A stretch of DNA of 64,000 nt from Cenococcum geophilum 1.58 (GCA_001692895.1 KV748253.1:124001-188000); one strand, 5' to 3'; shown: positions 23,021 to 34,217, counted from the first letter of the stretch. The notes: generated by a model not told the origin, from the sequence alone. Numbers and translations are program-made.

Positions 23021-26000
23021 CTTTACGGGCTTCCTCTATTATATAGTTGCCTTTTACTAGCTAGCGAAAAGACCTTTCTAATAGGTTTAGTACTTCTATT
23101 AGGCCTATAGGCAGCTTCTTAAATAGCTATTAATGCTCTTCTTATTTAACTAGTTCTACTAGCTCCGCTATATAAATCCTTATTACTATTACATCTTTTT
23201 ATTTATAGAACTAGGTAAAATTAATAGCATAAGCGTATTTAATATTGTCTAGGTTAGGGCGTATCTAGTTCTTTAGTGCTATGGCTAAGCTAGTATAGCT
23301 TAGTTAGCCCAGGGATGCGGAAATAAGACGGCGGCCCTATATAGTACGCGCGGGAGATAGGTATAAGGCTAGGCGTTATAGTGGCGCGGTTTCTATTATC
23401 TAAGTCTTAGTAGTTCTATAGCCAGTCCTTACTATAACGCGAGCTATAGTGTACGTATATAGCATATGGCTTAGTTTTAGGTATTAGGCTAGGCGGCTAG
23501 GGTTTAAATAGTGTTTAGGTTAGGGTTGGATTTTTAATAGTAGCGGTATAAAGCGGACCTTCTTTTTTAGTCTTAGTAGGGCTAGCTAGCCTATTATTTT
23601 AGTCTTAAGTACTAGGGTAGTCCAGTCTTCTACTATTTTATTACTTTGCAGCTATATAGGCTCCCCTTTATTAAAAACGTCTTTTACTATTAGGGCTTTA
23701 TATATAGTTTTAGGTACTAGGCTTAATAGTGCCAAGTATCTATATAGGGCGTCCCTACTACTATTAGTTATCCCCTACGGGAGGTAGTGCCTAAAGTAGT
23801 AGTCTAAGTTAAAGCGGATTTTAAGCTTCCTAAAGCTAGGGCGGAGCTTATACTTCTAAAGCTAAGGTATACCTAAAATAATTAGGGTAGTAGATAAGAG
23901 TTTAGTAATAAAAAAGAGTATAGCTTTAGTGTAGAGGCCAATTAATATTTAGGCGGTAAAGTAGTCTATATAAGTAAAGTTAGAATATTATTTATAAGGC
24001 GTAATAGCCTAGGTACTAGTAGCTTCTTAATTATAATATTATACTTTCTTATAATAAACTCTACATTAGTAACTGCTATTATAGTGCTACTAGAGTCCAC
24101 TAGGCTTACTATATTAATATAAATTTAGGGGTATAGGTTACGTAATAAGAAAAGTTAGGTTTAAATAAGGATTAATTTCTTATTATTATTTACTAATTTA
24201 AAATTAAGTAGCAGCTTATTAATAGAAAGGATTAATTAATCTAGTAATAGGGACCTAATCTTCTCATCTTCCTTCTTATATAGTTTAGACCCTTAAACGC
24301 AACTTAGTTTAAAGGTTTACCTTTTAATAACTAGGGTATAAAGCTGTCTTAATAGGGCGGCCTAGTGTCCGTCTAGCTAGCGGTGTTAGTTTTAGTTAAA
24401 GTTAAAGTATAGAAAGACAATACCTCGCTAATAATATAGCTATATTTGTATTTGCTAGCGCGGAGTCGCTAATACTAGGCGTTATTAACGGGTTAGGCTC
24501 CTATATAGGGTATTATTTAGAGTAACTAAGCCATAGGGTTAAAGGGGAGGAGGTTATCCGCTGCGGCTATAATAGGCTTCGCGGTTACCGCGTTTATAAT
24601 AGACTCTATAGTTACCACATCTACAGTTATTAGTTCGCGTTATTTAATAGAGTGGCATTAGGACTAGGTTTACTATCTTAGTAGGGTTATAGACGTCCTT
24701 TTAATGGCTAGGCAGGCTATAGGCAAGGCACAATCTATTATTAACGCGGCGCTTATACTCTATATCTAAGATTCTATTAAGGTTTATAGGTTCTTTAGTT
24801 ATTACTAGGGTTAGGGTTAATATAGGGGCAGGGGCTTAAGTAGGTAGGCGGTGGTTATCGTTCTTTTTAAGGTTAGCTCGGTATATATAGTTTATAAGGT
24901 TCTTAGCAAATATATTTATTTGCTTACTCTAACCTATATAGTCGCTATTATTAATTTTATAGGTAAGTTTAAGTACCAGCTCTTCTATCTTTAGAAAAAT
25001 AAACTTTTAAAGTAGGTCTACCTTCTATTCGTCTATCTTCTTAGCGCGGACTATTAGCTTATTAAGCTCTCCCTTTTAAGACTAATAATTACGCTCGCCT
25101 TAGGGGAAATAGTTAAGCTTATTCTTTATAACCTAGGTTTTATTAAGGACCTTATAGTAGGTAGTAAGGTCTTTAAGTATATCTTTCTTAGTAGGCCATT
25201 TCTACGTAGATATATTATTTAGGTTCTTATATATAAGCTCTAGGCCCTACTTAATAAACTTATAGGCCTTATTCTCTAGTATATCCGAGATATAAAGGAT
25301 TTAGGACTAAACTATATTAAAGTAGTCCTAGTCGCGGTTAAAGACTCCCTTAATCTTAATATGCTAGGTCTTAAAATTAGCTTATTATTTTAGCGGGGTG
25401 CCTTTTTCGCTAAATATTAGCGGGTCTTTAGACCTCTATTTTTTCTACTAGGTTACTACCGTTATTATAGGGGTTAATTATTTTAAAACGGCGATAGTCT
25501 CTATTTAGAAGTTAATAGTTCCTATCTAGGAAGCAATAAGGGTACTAAGGTTTTTATTAGCTTTCTTATTAGCGGTGTTTATATTATATATATACTATAG
25601 TCCTACTTTAATATTATTAAGGAACTTATTAGTATAGTTAATAAGAGTAAGGTAAGCTTTACTAGGCTTAAAGGTCTTAGGGTACGGTAGAAAGCGGTAG
25701 ATTATCTATATAATATTAGGGTATATTTATATAAAGAGGTCTATAAAAACGTCGCAGGGGTTCTAGGTTTCGGCTATTTTAGCGTTATTAGTATCGCCTA
25801 TTTAGGCGCTAGGTAAAAACTAAAGATTATTCTAAAACTGTGCTAGGGACGTATTAGTTTTAGCAGAGGCACGTATAGGTTGCGATTACTCTAGGGTAGA
25901 GGTTAATTAGCTAGGGTATGGGGAATCAGTAATCGCGATAGGGCGTAAATTAAAGATACTATAAACTGTTATAGTGCTGTAATAAAGTAGACTAAATAAC

Positions 26001-26043
26001 TACGTTGTGGTATGAAGAGGAGAAGAAGGTGGAAAGGGGGTAT

Positions 26044-26153
26044 TGTATACAAACAGTAGTGCCGGCCACCGAGGCACTAGTGGTGGGCTAGCCAACAGTA
26101 GGAAATAGTACAAGATAGTATGAAACAGTATGCGTCAGGTCAGTGCCGTGATA
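26044..26153 (-). repeat. LTR-like end of Gypsy-C
   Basis: TGTATACAAACAG to GTGCCGTGATA, just outside the start of the gag-like region. It shares blocks (gggctagccaacagtaggaa type) with the LTR of Gypsy D at 56554-56832. Boundaries are approximate because the partner LTR is outside the window. Confidence 0.45.
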
Positions 26154-26690
26154 AGAAGCCTGCGAAGAGGGTGCGCGTAGCGAGGCAAAAAAGGATATAA
26201 TTCCCGCACTTATATAGTAGAAATTAAGGACGTAGATAATAGCGATACTTCTAAAGAATAATATTCTATTGCTAAATTAATAATATTTTATTGTTGTGTT
26301 AAGTAATTTAAGTATGCATTAAGTCGCCAGCGTTTTGATTTCGCTTGGTAGTAAAACACGTTAGCCCTATATATAAAATACTAAGGAGTAAGATATATTA
26401 TTGTAGAACATAAATTATATTTTAAAACGTATCTTTATAGATTTTAAACTAAAACTAACTAACTGCCTATATCCTACTTCTTATAGAATAGAGTTATAAT
26501 ATTACTATAATATAGAGGCAATAGAGAAGAAAAAGAGCTTTTAGCTTATAGTGTTTTAGGGATAGTTAGACGTAGAGAAGTATATAAGGTATAATAGTAA
26601 GACAAGATTATAATAAAAATTATAATAATAACTAACTGCCTATATCTAATATTTAATAGAATATAACTATAGGATAAGATATTCAATTAC
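26154..26690. other. AT-rich mutated DNA, no gene recognised
   Basis: Contains a direct repeat beginning aactaactgcctatatc near 26455 and 26630. A weaker match to 26490-26560 (caatagagaaga, aagagctttt) occurs at about 28020-28090, on the other side of the GC-rich block, hinting that the block at 26.7-27.98 kb lies between diverged repeat copies. Confidence 0.4.
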
Positions 26691-26696
26691 GCTGTT

Positions 26697-27985
26697 GCGG
26701 TTCCCGTTAGGGTCTATGCAGCGGGTCTATATAGGTGTATATATATACATGAAAGGGAAACCGTGCTGCTGTCTAGAGCCGGGTAAAACCTTTCCTTCTA
26801 CTGTTATGTGGCCTATGTAGCCTCTCTTCTAATTAGTAGCTATTAAGTACGAGTAGTCGTCTCCTTGAGGCGCTATAGAAAAACCATCTTGATGCGTACT
26901 CCTGAGTCCGTCCGGTAGGGTGTATAGCTAGGGCCTGGGTTCCGTTCCTTGCCACGGTTAACGCAGTAGCTGGTAGCCAAGCCAGCTCCTACCCGTGTGC
27001 ACCTGATTTACTCCATAAGCCTATCCTTACAGCCTGCCCCTGCCTAGATAGACCGACACGCGCATTCGTCCTTTCGGGCTATACAGACAGTGTCGTCGAC
27101 GAGGTGTTGATCCTTCCTCCGAGACAGGTCCACCAGGAGTCAGAGCCCAGTAAAAGGGTGAGGTTCCTGGAGTCGTCCGTTGCTGCCATTGTATACCATG
27201 CCCCACAGCCGTTGCCAGCTACTTCGCGTTACCTGTGACGCTCTCGCGACAACAGGCCGACCGTGTCTTGCAGGCATGGGCGCATAATAACTCGACGCCG
27301 CGCAGCTATCGTCCCCTACGCCTACTAACTAAACTTGTTGTCCTCCCATCTTAACCAACATCTGCATCTAAGTCCGTTCCGGCCTGCCTACACAAGTTCG
27401 TCCTACCTCTTTCTTGGTCCGTTCCAAAGGATTAACGTCGCCGCCCAGAGAGGTCGCCCTAGCTCTTTCTTAGTCAGTTCCAAAGGATTAACGTCGCCGC
27501 CTAGAGAAAGGTTAACGCCGCTGCGTAGAAAGGGAGGATTAACGTCGCTAAATGTGGTTGACGGTGTTGAGATTCTTCCTGTGCCCTCGCTGTTTTTCCC
27601 TAACAGTCTCAGAGCGGAACAAGTACAGAGGTGCCCTGTCGTCCCCTTAGACCTATCGCTTCTACCAGCAAGTGCAAGCGCGGGCTTATAGCCCTAGATC
27701 GGTCGTCTAGGTAAAGAGACGTCGGGTAGTTTTTAAGACCATTCCTCTGTTCTGATAAGTTGTCTGTGTTGTTTAGGTCTTAACACCCAAGAGCGCCATG
27801 ACCCACGAAAACTCCGCTGTTCTGGCGTCAAGGACGACGCATTCGAAAGCGCCCTCTAGCCACGACGTAACGCCGCTGCATCAGTAACAGACAAGATCCT
27901 CACTCTCAGCTTGACCGTACGGACAAGATAAGACGGAAAGAAACCCCCATAGGATAGTATGGGTCGGATCTCGCCTTTGGTGTTC
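26697..27985. other. GC-rich block of unknown nature at island edge
   Basis: Base composition changes abruptly from the AT-rich flanks to ordinary fungal composition. A plus-strand frame of 118 aa (27335-27691, Ser/Pro/Arg-rich) and a shorter open stretch at about 27050-27240 exist, but no domain, intron pattern or repeated terminal structure convinced me of a gene. Possible explanations are a transposon tail, a non-coding transcript, or a degraded gene. Confidence 0.35.
27407..27560 (+). repeat. Short 56-bp tandem duplication
   Basis: The segment ctctttcttggtccgttcca... (27407-27450) recurs at 27463-27508 with a 56-bp period. Two shorter partial copies around ggttaacgccgc and ggattaacgtcgc follow. 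It lies inside the 118-aa frame. Confidence 0.75.
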
Positions 27986-28176
27986 CTTGTATAATATAAC
28001 TATAATATTATTATTTAATGCAATAAATAGAGAAACTAAAGAGCTCCTACCTTATAGTATTTTTATAATAGCTAGACATTATAAAATAGTTGAGATACGG
28101 TAGTAAAAAAGATAATTTTTAGTATATTTTAATGCTTCGTTACTACTAAAACGGGGCCCATAAGCTCCTTAACTCT

Positions 28177-28292
28177 CGGGGAGAAATACCTCTCAGTGTA
28201 ATGTAATTGGTGCGAGACTTAGCAGGACTAGGGTATAGTGATTTAATTGGCTTAGGAGTCTTAGCGTCACGCCGTGGCGGAATTTCTCCCCG
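28177..28292. promoter_or_regulatory. 11-bp inverted repeat upstream of the glycosyltransferase gene
   Basis: cggggagaaat (28177-28187) and its exact complement atttctccccg (28282-28292) are separated by 94 bp and lie 160-270 bp upstream of the predicted start codon. They mark the point where the sequence changes from AT-rich to normal composition. Could be a paired transcription-factor site or remains of a small inverted-repeat element. Confidence 0.35.
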
Positions 28293-28448
28293 GGGTCTGA
28301 TTTATGAGATAACCCGAACCCCGAGCAGGCAATACCGCCACTTCGGTTCTACATCTCGGCTCTCTGGCCTTGAATTTACCAGGATAACCTTTGATGCTTC
28401 ACCGCTCGAGTGTTTTCTTAGCTGTCTCTGAAACCCGTTCTGGTCAAT

Positions 28449-30436
28449 ATGTCGCCGAACCACGTCCTTCTCTCGTGCAAAGCGAACTGGAGTAGGCAAA
28501 CACTTCACACTTCACACCTCGCCAAGTTGATCGGAAATCATAGGTCACCTTCGCTCCCTATGTATCTTGGCTGCTCGCATAGCTTCGTCTCGCGCAATTA
28601 TCATCACCGTCCTGGTAGCTAATGTAGAGAGTGCCGTGGAGAGAGTTATCCAAGAAGTCGCTAGGAGCATGAATGAGGAAACCGTAGCAGATGAGGTCGA
28701 CATTAGGTGTGTGAATGCTTATCTCACTAGTCTAATTGATGTGACCCATGAACAACCTTTATCTTGCTGAAATCACACGTAGAATTGTCGGTCTACCGAT
28801 GGACGCGACGAACAATGCAGTTCTAGACGATGCCTTCCGTCTCACCTGGAAAGCCCTTATGAGCCATAAAGCTATCCAATGCGCTCACAAATCAACTCAA
28901 GTGGCAGCGGTGTCAAAACCCTCGCTTGTCATTCTGGATGCAAGTCGTTCCAAAGCCAGCCGCGTGAGCATATTCAGGTGCACTTGTCTAATCTGCTCTG
29001 TTGAAGGGTTTCCAATTGTCTTGGCTGGAAATCATTCGCTCCGCGCCATCGCCTCCGCCTATCTTCCAATGGATGATGGCCTTCTCTGGCGGTTTCATGT
29101 ACATGTGTGGTCCCGCTGACCAGGGCGGAAGAGCCGGCCAGCCTGCGTCTCATTATGGACACGATTGCAACGACCTTATTCGAATTCCCGGGATGCCTCC
29201 AATGACATGCAGGGAGCTAAACCCACAGGATCTGGAGGACAAGGCAATCAAGATCCAAATAGCTGAGGCGACTATGGTGAGGTAAGACCATTGTGACATC
29301 GAATGTGGCCGGGTTCAGGCTGTTCAAGTTTGCAGATTCCTGGAGAAGGCGGATGGCCTTTTGACGGCGTGTGCCCCCGAGTATGATAGTCAAGAATGTC
29401 TGGACAGCATCTCCAACTGGGTTGCTCGTCGAAACAAACGCATGACGTTTCATATTGGGCCCATGGTACCTCTGATTCCGGGCACTCAACGTTTCTCTCC
29501 CAAAGCAATTGAGGCCGAGGTCGCCAACGTACCGGGTGGCTGTGGCAGCGTTGCTCTGGACTTCCTAGATAGATCAACGAGATCTCATGGGCAACGAAGC
29601 GTTTTTTACATCAGCTTCGGGACAGAGCACTGGTAAGTTACTTTCCCATCTGCTTTTCTGTGCTCAAAACGACTCTTCTGACTCTTCTGATGTAGGCCTT
29701 CGTCGCTGGAACACATCCAGATCCTACTCACGGTCTTAAAGAAAAGAGGATATCCTTTTGTAAGACGAGCCTATATATTATCGGTTCTTCTATCGCCATC
29801 TGACTATGTGACGCTCAAGATATTTTCCCATGCGCATCTAAACGCCAAAATCCCTAAGAATATGATGATTGAATTCGAGACTTTGGGACCAGGGATTTTT
29901 CTACCATTCGCACCACAACAGGCAATTCTAGCTCACAAGGTTTGTCAACATGCTGAAAAGCTGCTTCTCTTCTAATAACACCGCTGACTGATAAGGCTTG
30001 TGGCTGGTTTATAACGCATGGAGGAGCCAACGGAACAATGGAGGCCCTTAGTCAAGGTATTCCATTGTAAGTAGAAATTCAGGTGGATTCATCAACGCAG
30101 ATGCTGAGCGCTACTAGGATCGGGTTGCCTTTCGCAGTGGATCAGCCGCTTAATGTTGCCTATATGGCGCGAACACTTGACGTAGGGTTTGAGCTAACGG
30201 CAATGCGCACTGGGTCTTGCCCCCTAGCGAATAGTAACTTTTCAGAGCCACCAAATAACCTTACTCAGTATGAAGTCGAACTTGAATACGTACTTGATGT
30301 GGCACGAGAGAAGATCGGGCAAAGAAAGCGGGAGAATGCCGAGCGAATTGGAGGTAATCTAGCACTCGCTTGGTCAAAAAGCGGAGGTAGAGCAAGACAG
30401 GAGCTATCGAGGCTCTTGGATTACTACAGAATCTGA
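28449..30436 (+). CDS. UDP-glycosyltransferase (GT1 family), 8 exons, 534 aa
   Basis: Predicted GT-B fold glycosyltransferase that moves a sugar from a UDP-sugar to a small lipophilic acceptor; cytosolic or membrane-associated. My exon model is 28449-28491, 28544-28706, 28783-28963, 29007-29276, 29319-29632, 29696-29939, 29996-30066 and 30118-30436. All seven introns (42-76 bp) are GT...AG and the phases join to 1605 nt. The N-terminus reads MSPNHVLLSCKANW then SHLRSLCILAAR, the family's acceptor-side loop. His16 and Asp121 (VILD) are in the places of the usual catalytic pair. The donor-binding signature runs FAPQQAILAHK (about 394-405), GWFITHGGANGTMEALSQG (408-426) and LPFAVDQPLN (432-441). 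Length is normal for fungal family members. Odd: Ser15 replaces the usual Gly before His, which depends on intron 1 being right. No signal peptide or C-terminal membrane helix seen. Acceptor unknown. The neighbour 2 kb downstream is sulfotransferase-like. Confidence 0.85.
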
Positions 30437-30470
30437 CGGGATTGACTTCTGAATAATCATGTCCTTACCA

Positions 30471-30608
30471 ATCAAGCAAGTCAAGTCCAAGTCCAAGTCC
30501 TCCATTTTTCCATCTTTATTAATCTCCATTTCAATTCCTCGACAGATTTTAGTACGTTTTAGGAAGTAAGTCCAACCCCGAGGGCAGACTTAACTCGACT
30601 TGCTTGAT
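30471..30608. mobile_element. Small inverted-repeat element (MITE-like) downstream of the glycosyltransferase
   Basis: 12-bp perfect inverted ends, atcaagcaagtc (30471-30482) and gacttgcttgat (30597-30608). The left arm continues as aagtccaagtccaagtcc. No clear target duplication. It starts 34 bp after the stop codon and so may lie in the 3' UTR or act as a terminator-side hairpin. Confidence 0.4.
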
Positions 30609-31655
30609 AGATTTGGTAGGTTTCACTAGGCGTAGGAGGCGTAGGTGGCGCCAGGCGTGACGTAGGAGGGCCGATGCCTATATCCAGAGATTAGCAGGAT
30701 ATACCTACAGCTATCTCCTGTCTGCGGAGCTGGGGTAAAAGCACAACTCATCAAGTGGTGAGATTATGGGACAAGGAATCAGGCAGCAAGGCAGTTAACG
30801 TTTATTTAGGCACCTATCATGCAATTTTACTGTTTACAGCCTCAAAAACGTGTCAAGAAACATCGCAATTCTATCAAGTAATCCAATTCCAACTACAATT
30901 CTAGGCCAAGAATCGGCTAACTTGCTTGTTGGGAAGTCTAATGACTACATTAATTTGGAATCCAGGAGAGCTGGACTGTCTATATAAACACACTCATTCA
31001 TCCTTAGATGAACAAGCAGGCAGCAATTCACTCGATGGTTAGTTTCCTATAATCCGCAAGCCAACATGTCATGTATCAGCCGCAGTGGGAGTAGGATCTG
31101 CCGTACACTAGATGTAGGAATTAACTAAGTGAACAACATGGTGTGTGTATTTATTCCCGTAGCCTAATGATGCTATGGAAAGTGCCTTGGACCGTGGCCA
31201 TAATCCCAATTAAAGTATGTACCCTGTAGACACTGCTAACAGACAGTCTGAAGGGATGTGAGACGGAGCAAAGTCGATACGCAGCTAAGAGTGGGGCGAC
31301 GTGAGTGACGGCAGTTTGCGTGGCTCTAGTTGCGGCCTATGAGAGACTGGGGACTCCATAGGCATTACTGACAACCGTTGACCCATTGAAAGAGGTGGCA
31401 TAGAAGTTCGACATGTGTCGGATTGGAGCGATGCCCGCCGCGGAAGATTTGTGGTAGTACAATATGCCTTCTGAACCATACGATACGGAAGGGTGTGGAA
31501 TCCTCTGCGGAGGCGTCCGCTTCTACGCGTGTCTCGTTTCACCGTCGAATACATTATCCCGTTTTGGCCGTGATGTTGATCCCTAAAAAATACCAAGGTC
31601 TGTGCGGTACAAGCGAAATTCCATTTCATGAGTTTTGGCTTTGGACTGGGCAACA
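30609..31655. other. Intergenic DNA with a possible orphan promoter
   Basis: No gene recognised on either strand. A TATA-like box (ctgtctatataaacac, about 30977-30992) is followed by short frames only. A 141-aa minus-strand frame (31285-31710) shows no recognisable domain and runs into the foldback arm, so I do not call it a gene. Confidence 0.4.
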
Positions 31656-32256
31656 CTACAGCTTGTACGGGCTTCGGTGTCCCCCCCTGTGCGCGCGCAA
31701 CACCACACATCGAATTTCGCTACGTCTGCAGCTAAATTAGTATGTAGAGCTAGCAGGAAGGGGTGTAGTACGTGGCCAGGGCTTGAGCCACGGCCCACAT
31801 CGAATTCGGAGTTCGAATTTGAAGCTGTTCTAAACTTCTCTCCCTCACTAAAAGTGGCAATATCTATTCCAGATTGCGGTGTTGTACTTCTTTCTCTCAT
31901 TAACATAAGCTCTAAACGCCCTGCTCCTGCTTCTGCAGGTAGTCTCTTTAGTAGCCTACCTATTCAGCGATTTTAATAAAGGCGTGCTGCTAGTTACCTA
32001 TATTTGGAGCCATATTAAGGAGGGCATTAAAACACCAAGATCTAGGGGTAGTATTATAATTTGGTGAGGGAGAGAAGTTTAGAACAGCTTCAAATTCGAG
32101 CCCTAAATTCGAGGTGGATCGTAGCTCAAGCCCTAATCACGTACTATACCCCTTCCTGCTAGCTCTACATACTAATTTAGCTGCAGACGTAGCGAAATTC
32201 GATGTGTGGTGTTGCGCGCGCACAGGGGGGGACATCGAAGCCCGTACAAGCTGTAG
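31656..32256. mobile_element. Foldback-type element with ~195-bp inverted arms
   Basis: Left arm 31656-31849 and right arm 32061-32256 are inverted copies with limited divergence. The outer termini are ctacagcttgtacgggc and its exact complement; the inner part contains ctgttctaaacttctctccc and its complement. The ~210-bp loop has no recognised content. No target duplication is obvious. The open frames in the arms (107 aa minus, 109 aa plus) share HTNLAADVAKFDVWCCARTG only because the arms are inverted copies. It ends 222 bp before the sulfotransferase-like start codon. Confidence 0.75.
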
Positions 32257-32478
32257 ACCGTGCGGTCCTCCTACCACCTCAAAAGGCGGAACGAGAAACT
32301 TACATGAGCTTAATACAATGGCGCTAATGCACGATATCCCACTAAAGACCCACAAATTTGCGAAAGCTGAGAATTCAAAAACAGACGCAGCTCCTCATTT
32401 GCCTCGAATTCTTACCCACATTCTGACACTTCTCGAACTCTAGTCGCAACTTTGACAGCTAAAAGTCGAACGGACATC

Positions 32479-33516
32479 ATGAGTTCGGGGCAAAGCCACC
32501 GTTTGGTCTTGATCTCGCACCCCCGTACCGCTTCCAATTTACTCATTAAGATCCTCAACATAGACGAGCAACACGAAATCCTCCCATCCTCCCGAAGGAC
32601 AGGACATATCTTCTACCCAGCAATCAAAGTGAAGTTTGAGCATGGACTCCAAGCCAAAAGAGTATGCGATTGGTCAGAGGAGGAGAGAAGCACCATGATT
32701 CAGACCAACCAGGAAAGACTCAATGAGCTTGACGAGTATGCCACCCGTGCGAAAAACGAGGGAAAGATCGCTTTCTTCAGGGACCATAGTATTTCATTGG
32801 CGGACCCGGTTGCACAAACTCGATTCTACGTTGGTGAGGACTCGGTTCAGGAAATACCTTGGCCAGTAAAAGGCGCCGGAAGTCACGGTGCTCTACGTAC
32901 TTCGCTAAACAATACGTTGCTACCAGACGAGTTTTTAAAGAGCTGGCGACCAACATTTGTTATCAGGCATCCTGCGTTGGTTTTTCCGTCTTACTGTCGT
33001 GTTCTGGATGCTGCAGATAGTAGCGAGGACGAGATGGTCCGGGAAGGAGCGCTCGTCAACACCTACCACTGGACCCGTTCTCTGTACGATTGTTACAAGA
33101 ACGCCTTCGCTATCGACGGCATAATTCTGGATGCCGAAGATATCATCTCAAAGCCCGAGGTGCTTTTCCACTATTGCGAAAAAGTAGGAATAGACTCTTC
33201 GAAATTGAGGTTCACGTGGGACGCCAAGTCAACGATTGAGGAGCTTGCGCAAAATAAGGTCCGAGACCTACAGCATCGGCCATTCATGGCAACCATGGAC
33301 GCATCATCCGGAATTTTACAAGATAAAGCGCCTTCTCATATTGATATTGATCTTGAAGCAAAGAAGTGGCGAGAAGAGTTTGGCGAGCGGGCTGGCGCAA
33401 AGCTGGAAGAATGGGTTAGAGCGGCGATTCCGGACTACGAATATTTAAGCAGCAGGAGGTTGAGAGCTAAGGGTGAAGGAGATTACTCGGGGATTAAACT
33501 GGGGGGCCTCCCGTGA
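32479..33516 (+). CDS. Sulfotransferase-like P-loop protein, 345 aa, intronless
   Basis: Probably transfers sulfate from PAPS to a small molecule, or is a P-loop relative with another role. The frame is open from 32452, but the first ATG is 32479 (MSSGQSHRLVLISHPRTAS). Residues 10-20 (VLISHPRTASN) are in the position of the 5'-phosphosulfate-binding loop. Residues 163-172 (RHPALVFPSY) match the 3'-phosphate-binding motif. Residues 219-238 (DAEDIISKPEVLFHYCEKVG) match the conserved YEDL..P...v...FlG block of sulfotransferases. No signal peptide or transmembrane segment, so likely cytosolic. Length fits the family. Base composition is normal, without RIP decay, unlike everything beyond 35.3 kb. 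It lies in the same direction as the glycosyltransferase, with a foldback element between them. Substrate unknown; I am confident of the fold, less of the reaction. Confidence 0.75.
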   Translation: MSSGQSHRLVLISHPRTASNLLIKILNIDEQHEILPSSRRTGHIFYPAIKVKFEHGLQAKRVCDWSEEERSTMIQTNQERLNELDEYATRAKNEGKIAFFRDHSISLADPVAQTRFYVGEDSVQEIPWPVKGAGSHGALRTSLNNTLLPDEFLKSWRPTFVIRHPALVFPSYCRVLDAADSSEDEMVREGALVNTYHWTRSLYDCYKNAFAIDGIILDAEDIISKPEVLFHYCEKVGIDSSKLRFTWDAKSTIEELAQNKVRDLQHRPFMATMDASSGILQDKAPSHIDIDLEAKKWREEFGERAGAKLEEWVRAAIPDYEYLSSRRLRAKGEGDYSGIKLGGLP

Positions 33517-34217
33517 TTAGATACAGCAGCATATCCCAAGAAACAATACAATGTCGTATTTGGTTGTTTTCCTTTAAGGATCATCCACACAGTTCGCATT
33601 GCCACCATCTGCGCCTTCAAAGTACGCTAGTTGATGAGCGTCATTCAGGCTCTCGCACTTCTTCATACCATCGATCACTTGCCCTGCATCGCCATATTTG
33701 GGCCGACATCGGTGTCTCGAAAAGAGCGGATAAAGATACTCTTTTCTGGCTTTACAAACACAAACTGTGGTTCATGGACCACGAGAGGCTACGCGTCACG
33801 AAGGCTTGCCGGGCTTTCTCTTTGGTCGCAGCCACATCCGTGTGAACAACATGGCCGGCGCCGCCATCAGTCCGGCTGCCGCCTGGAATGTCAGTCCTAA
33901 GACTGGCGGGTGAAAGGTGGTCGTCGCTTGTGTGCGACACAACCAAGGGCTGGTTATTTTTATAGAGTTTCCAACCTCGGAAGCGGGAGAGGTTTGGATC
34001 TTGGACCTTCTCCTTCTTAACTCGTTCGCAAAACTATGTGATTTTCGTGTCGATATACCCTTTCCACGTAAGGATGTGACCGCTGCGGTCAGCCGCCCTC
34101 TCTGTGAATAGTAGTGACATTAAGTGCTCAGGTATCTATATTATTGTTTCTGTGCGTAACCTTTCATGCTGCTAACGGCGCAGCCTTTCTAGGCGCAGCT
34201 AGTAACAAGCTTTCTAA
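33517..34217. other. Intergenic DNA of normal composition, no gene recognised
   Basis: Several short overlapping frames exist on both strands (64-110 aa). None shows a domain or a consistent exon chain. It could hold remains of a gene on the minus strand (a basic, Pro-rich frame at 33752-33946), but I cannot support one. Confidence 0.35.

Larger units (their letters stand above)
11429..26153 (-). mobile_element. Gypsy-C: Ty3/Gypsy element hosting B, broken
   Basis: Minus-strand Gypsy element. The right end has an LTR-like segment (26044-26153), then gag and following sequence from about 26010 down to 23021. Insertion B occupies 13844-23020. RT sequence resumes at about 13840-13000 (readable: PATF, YTAYLNNVLI), RNase H follows at about 12750-12200 (YNYKIYNKELLTIIKALKEW) and integrase at about 12150-11429 (IIDRLTKI). 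The similarity ends where Gypsy-A begins, so A probably inserted into C and the rest of C lies beyond the window. Dozens of breaks. It is the oldest layer of this stack. Confidence 0.8.

Noticed and set aside
28567-28770. 67-aa frame starting at a TTG, taken as a separate small gene
   Set aside because: It is exon 2 of the glycosyltransferase plus read-through into intron 2; the spliced model explains it better.
31285-32443. Frames of 105-141 aa on both strands around the foldback element
   Set aside because: Most derive from the two inverted arms, which encode the same peptide in opposite directions; no domain and no supporting gene structure.
33513-34111. Several short frames downstream of the sulfotransferase-like gene
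   Set aside because: Mutually overlapping, different strands, no recognisable motif or splice chain.
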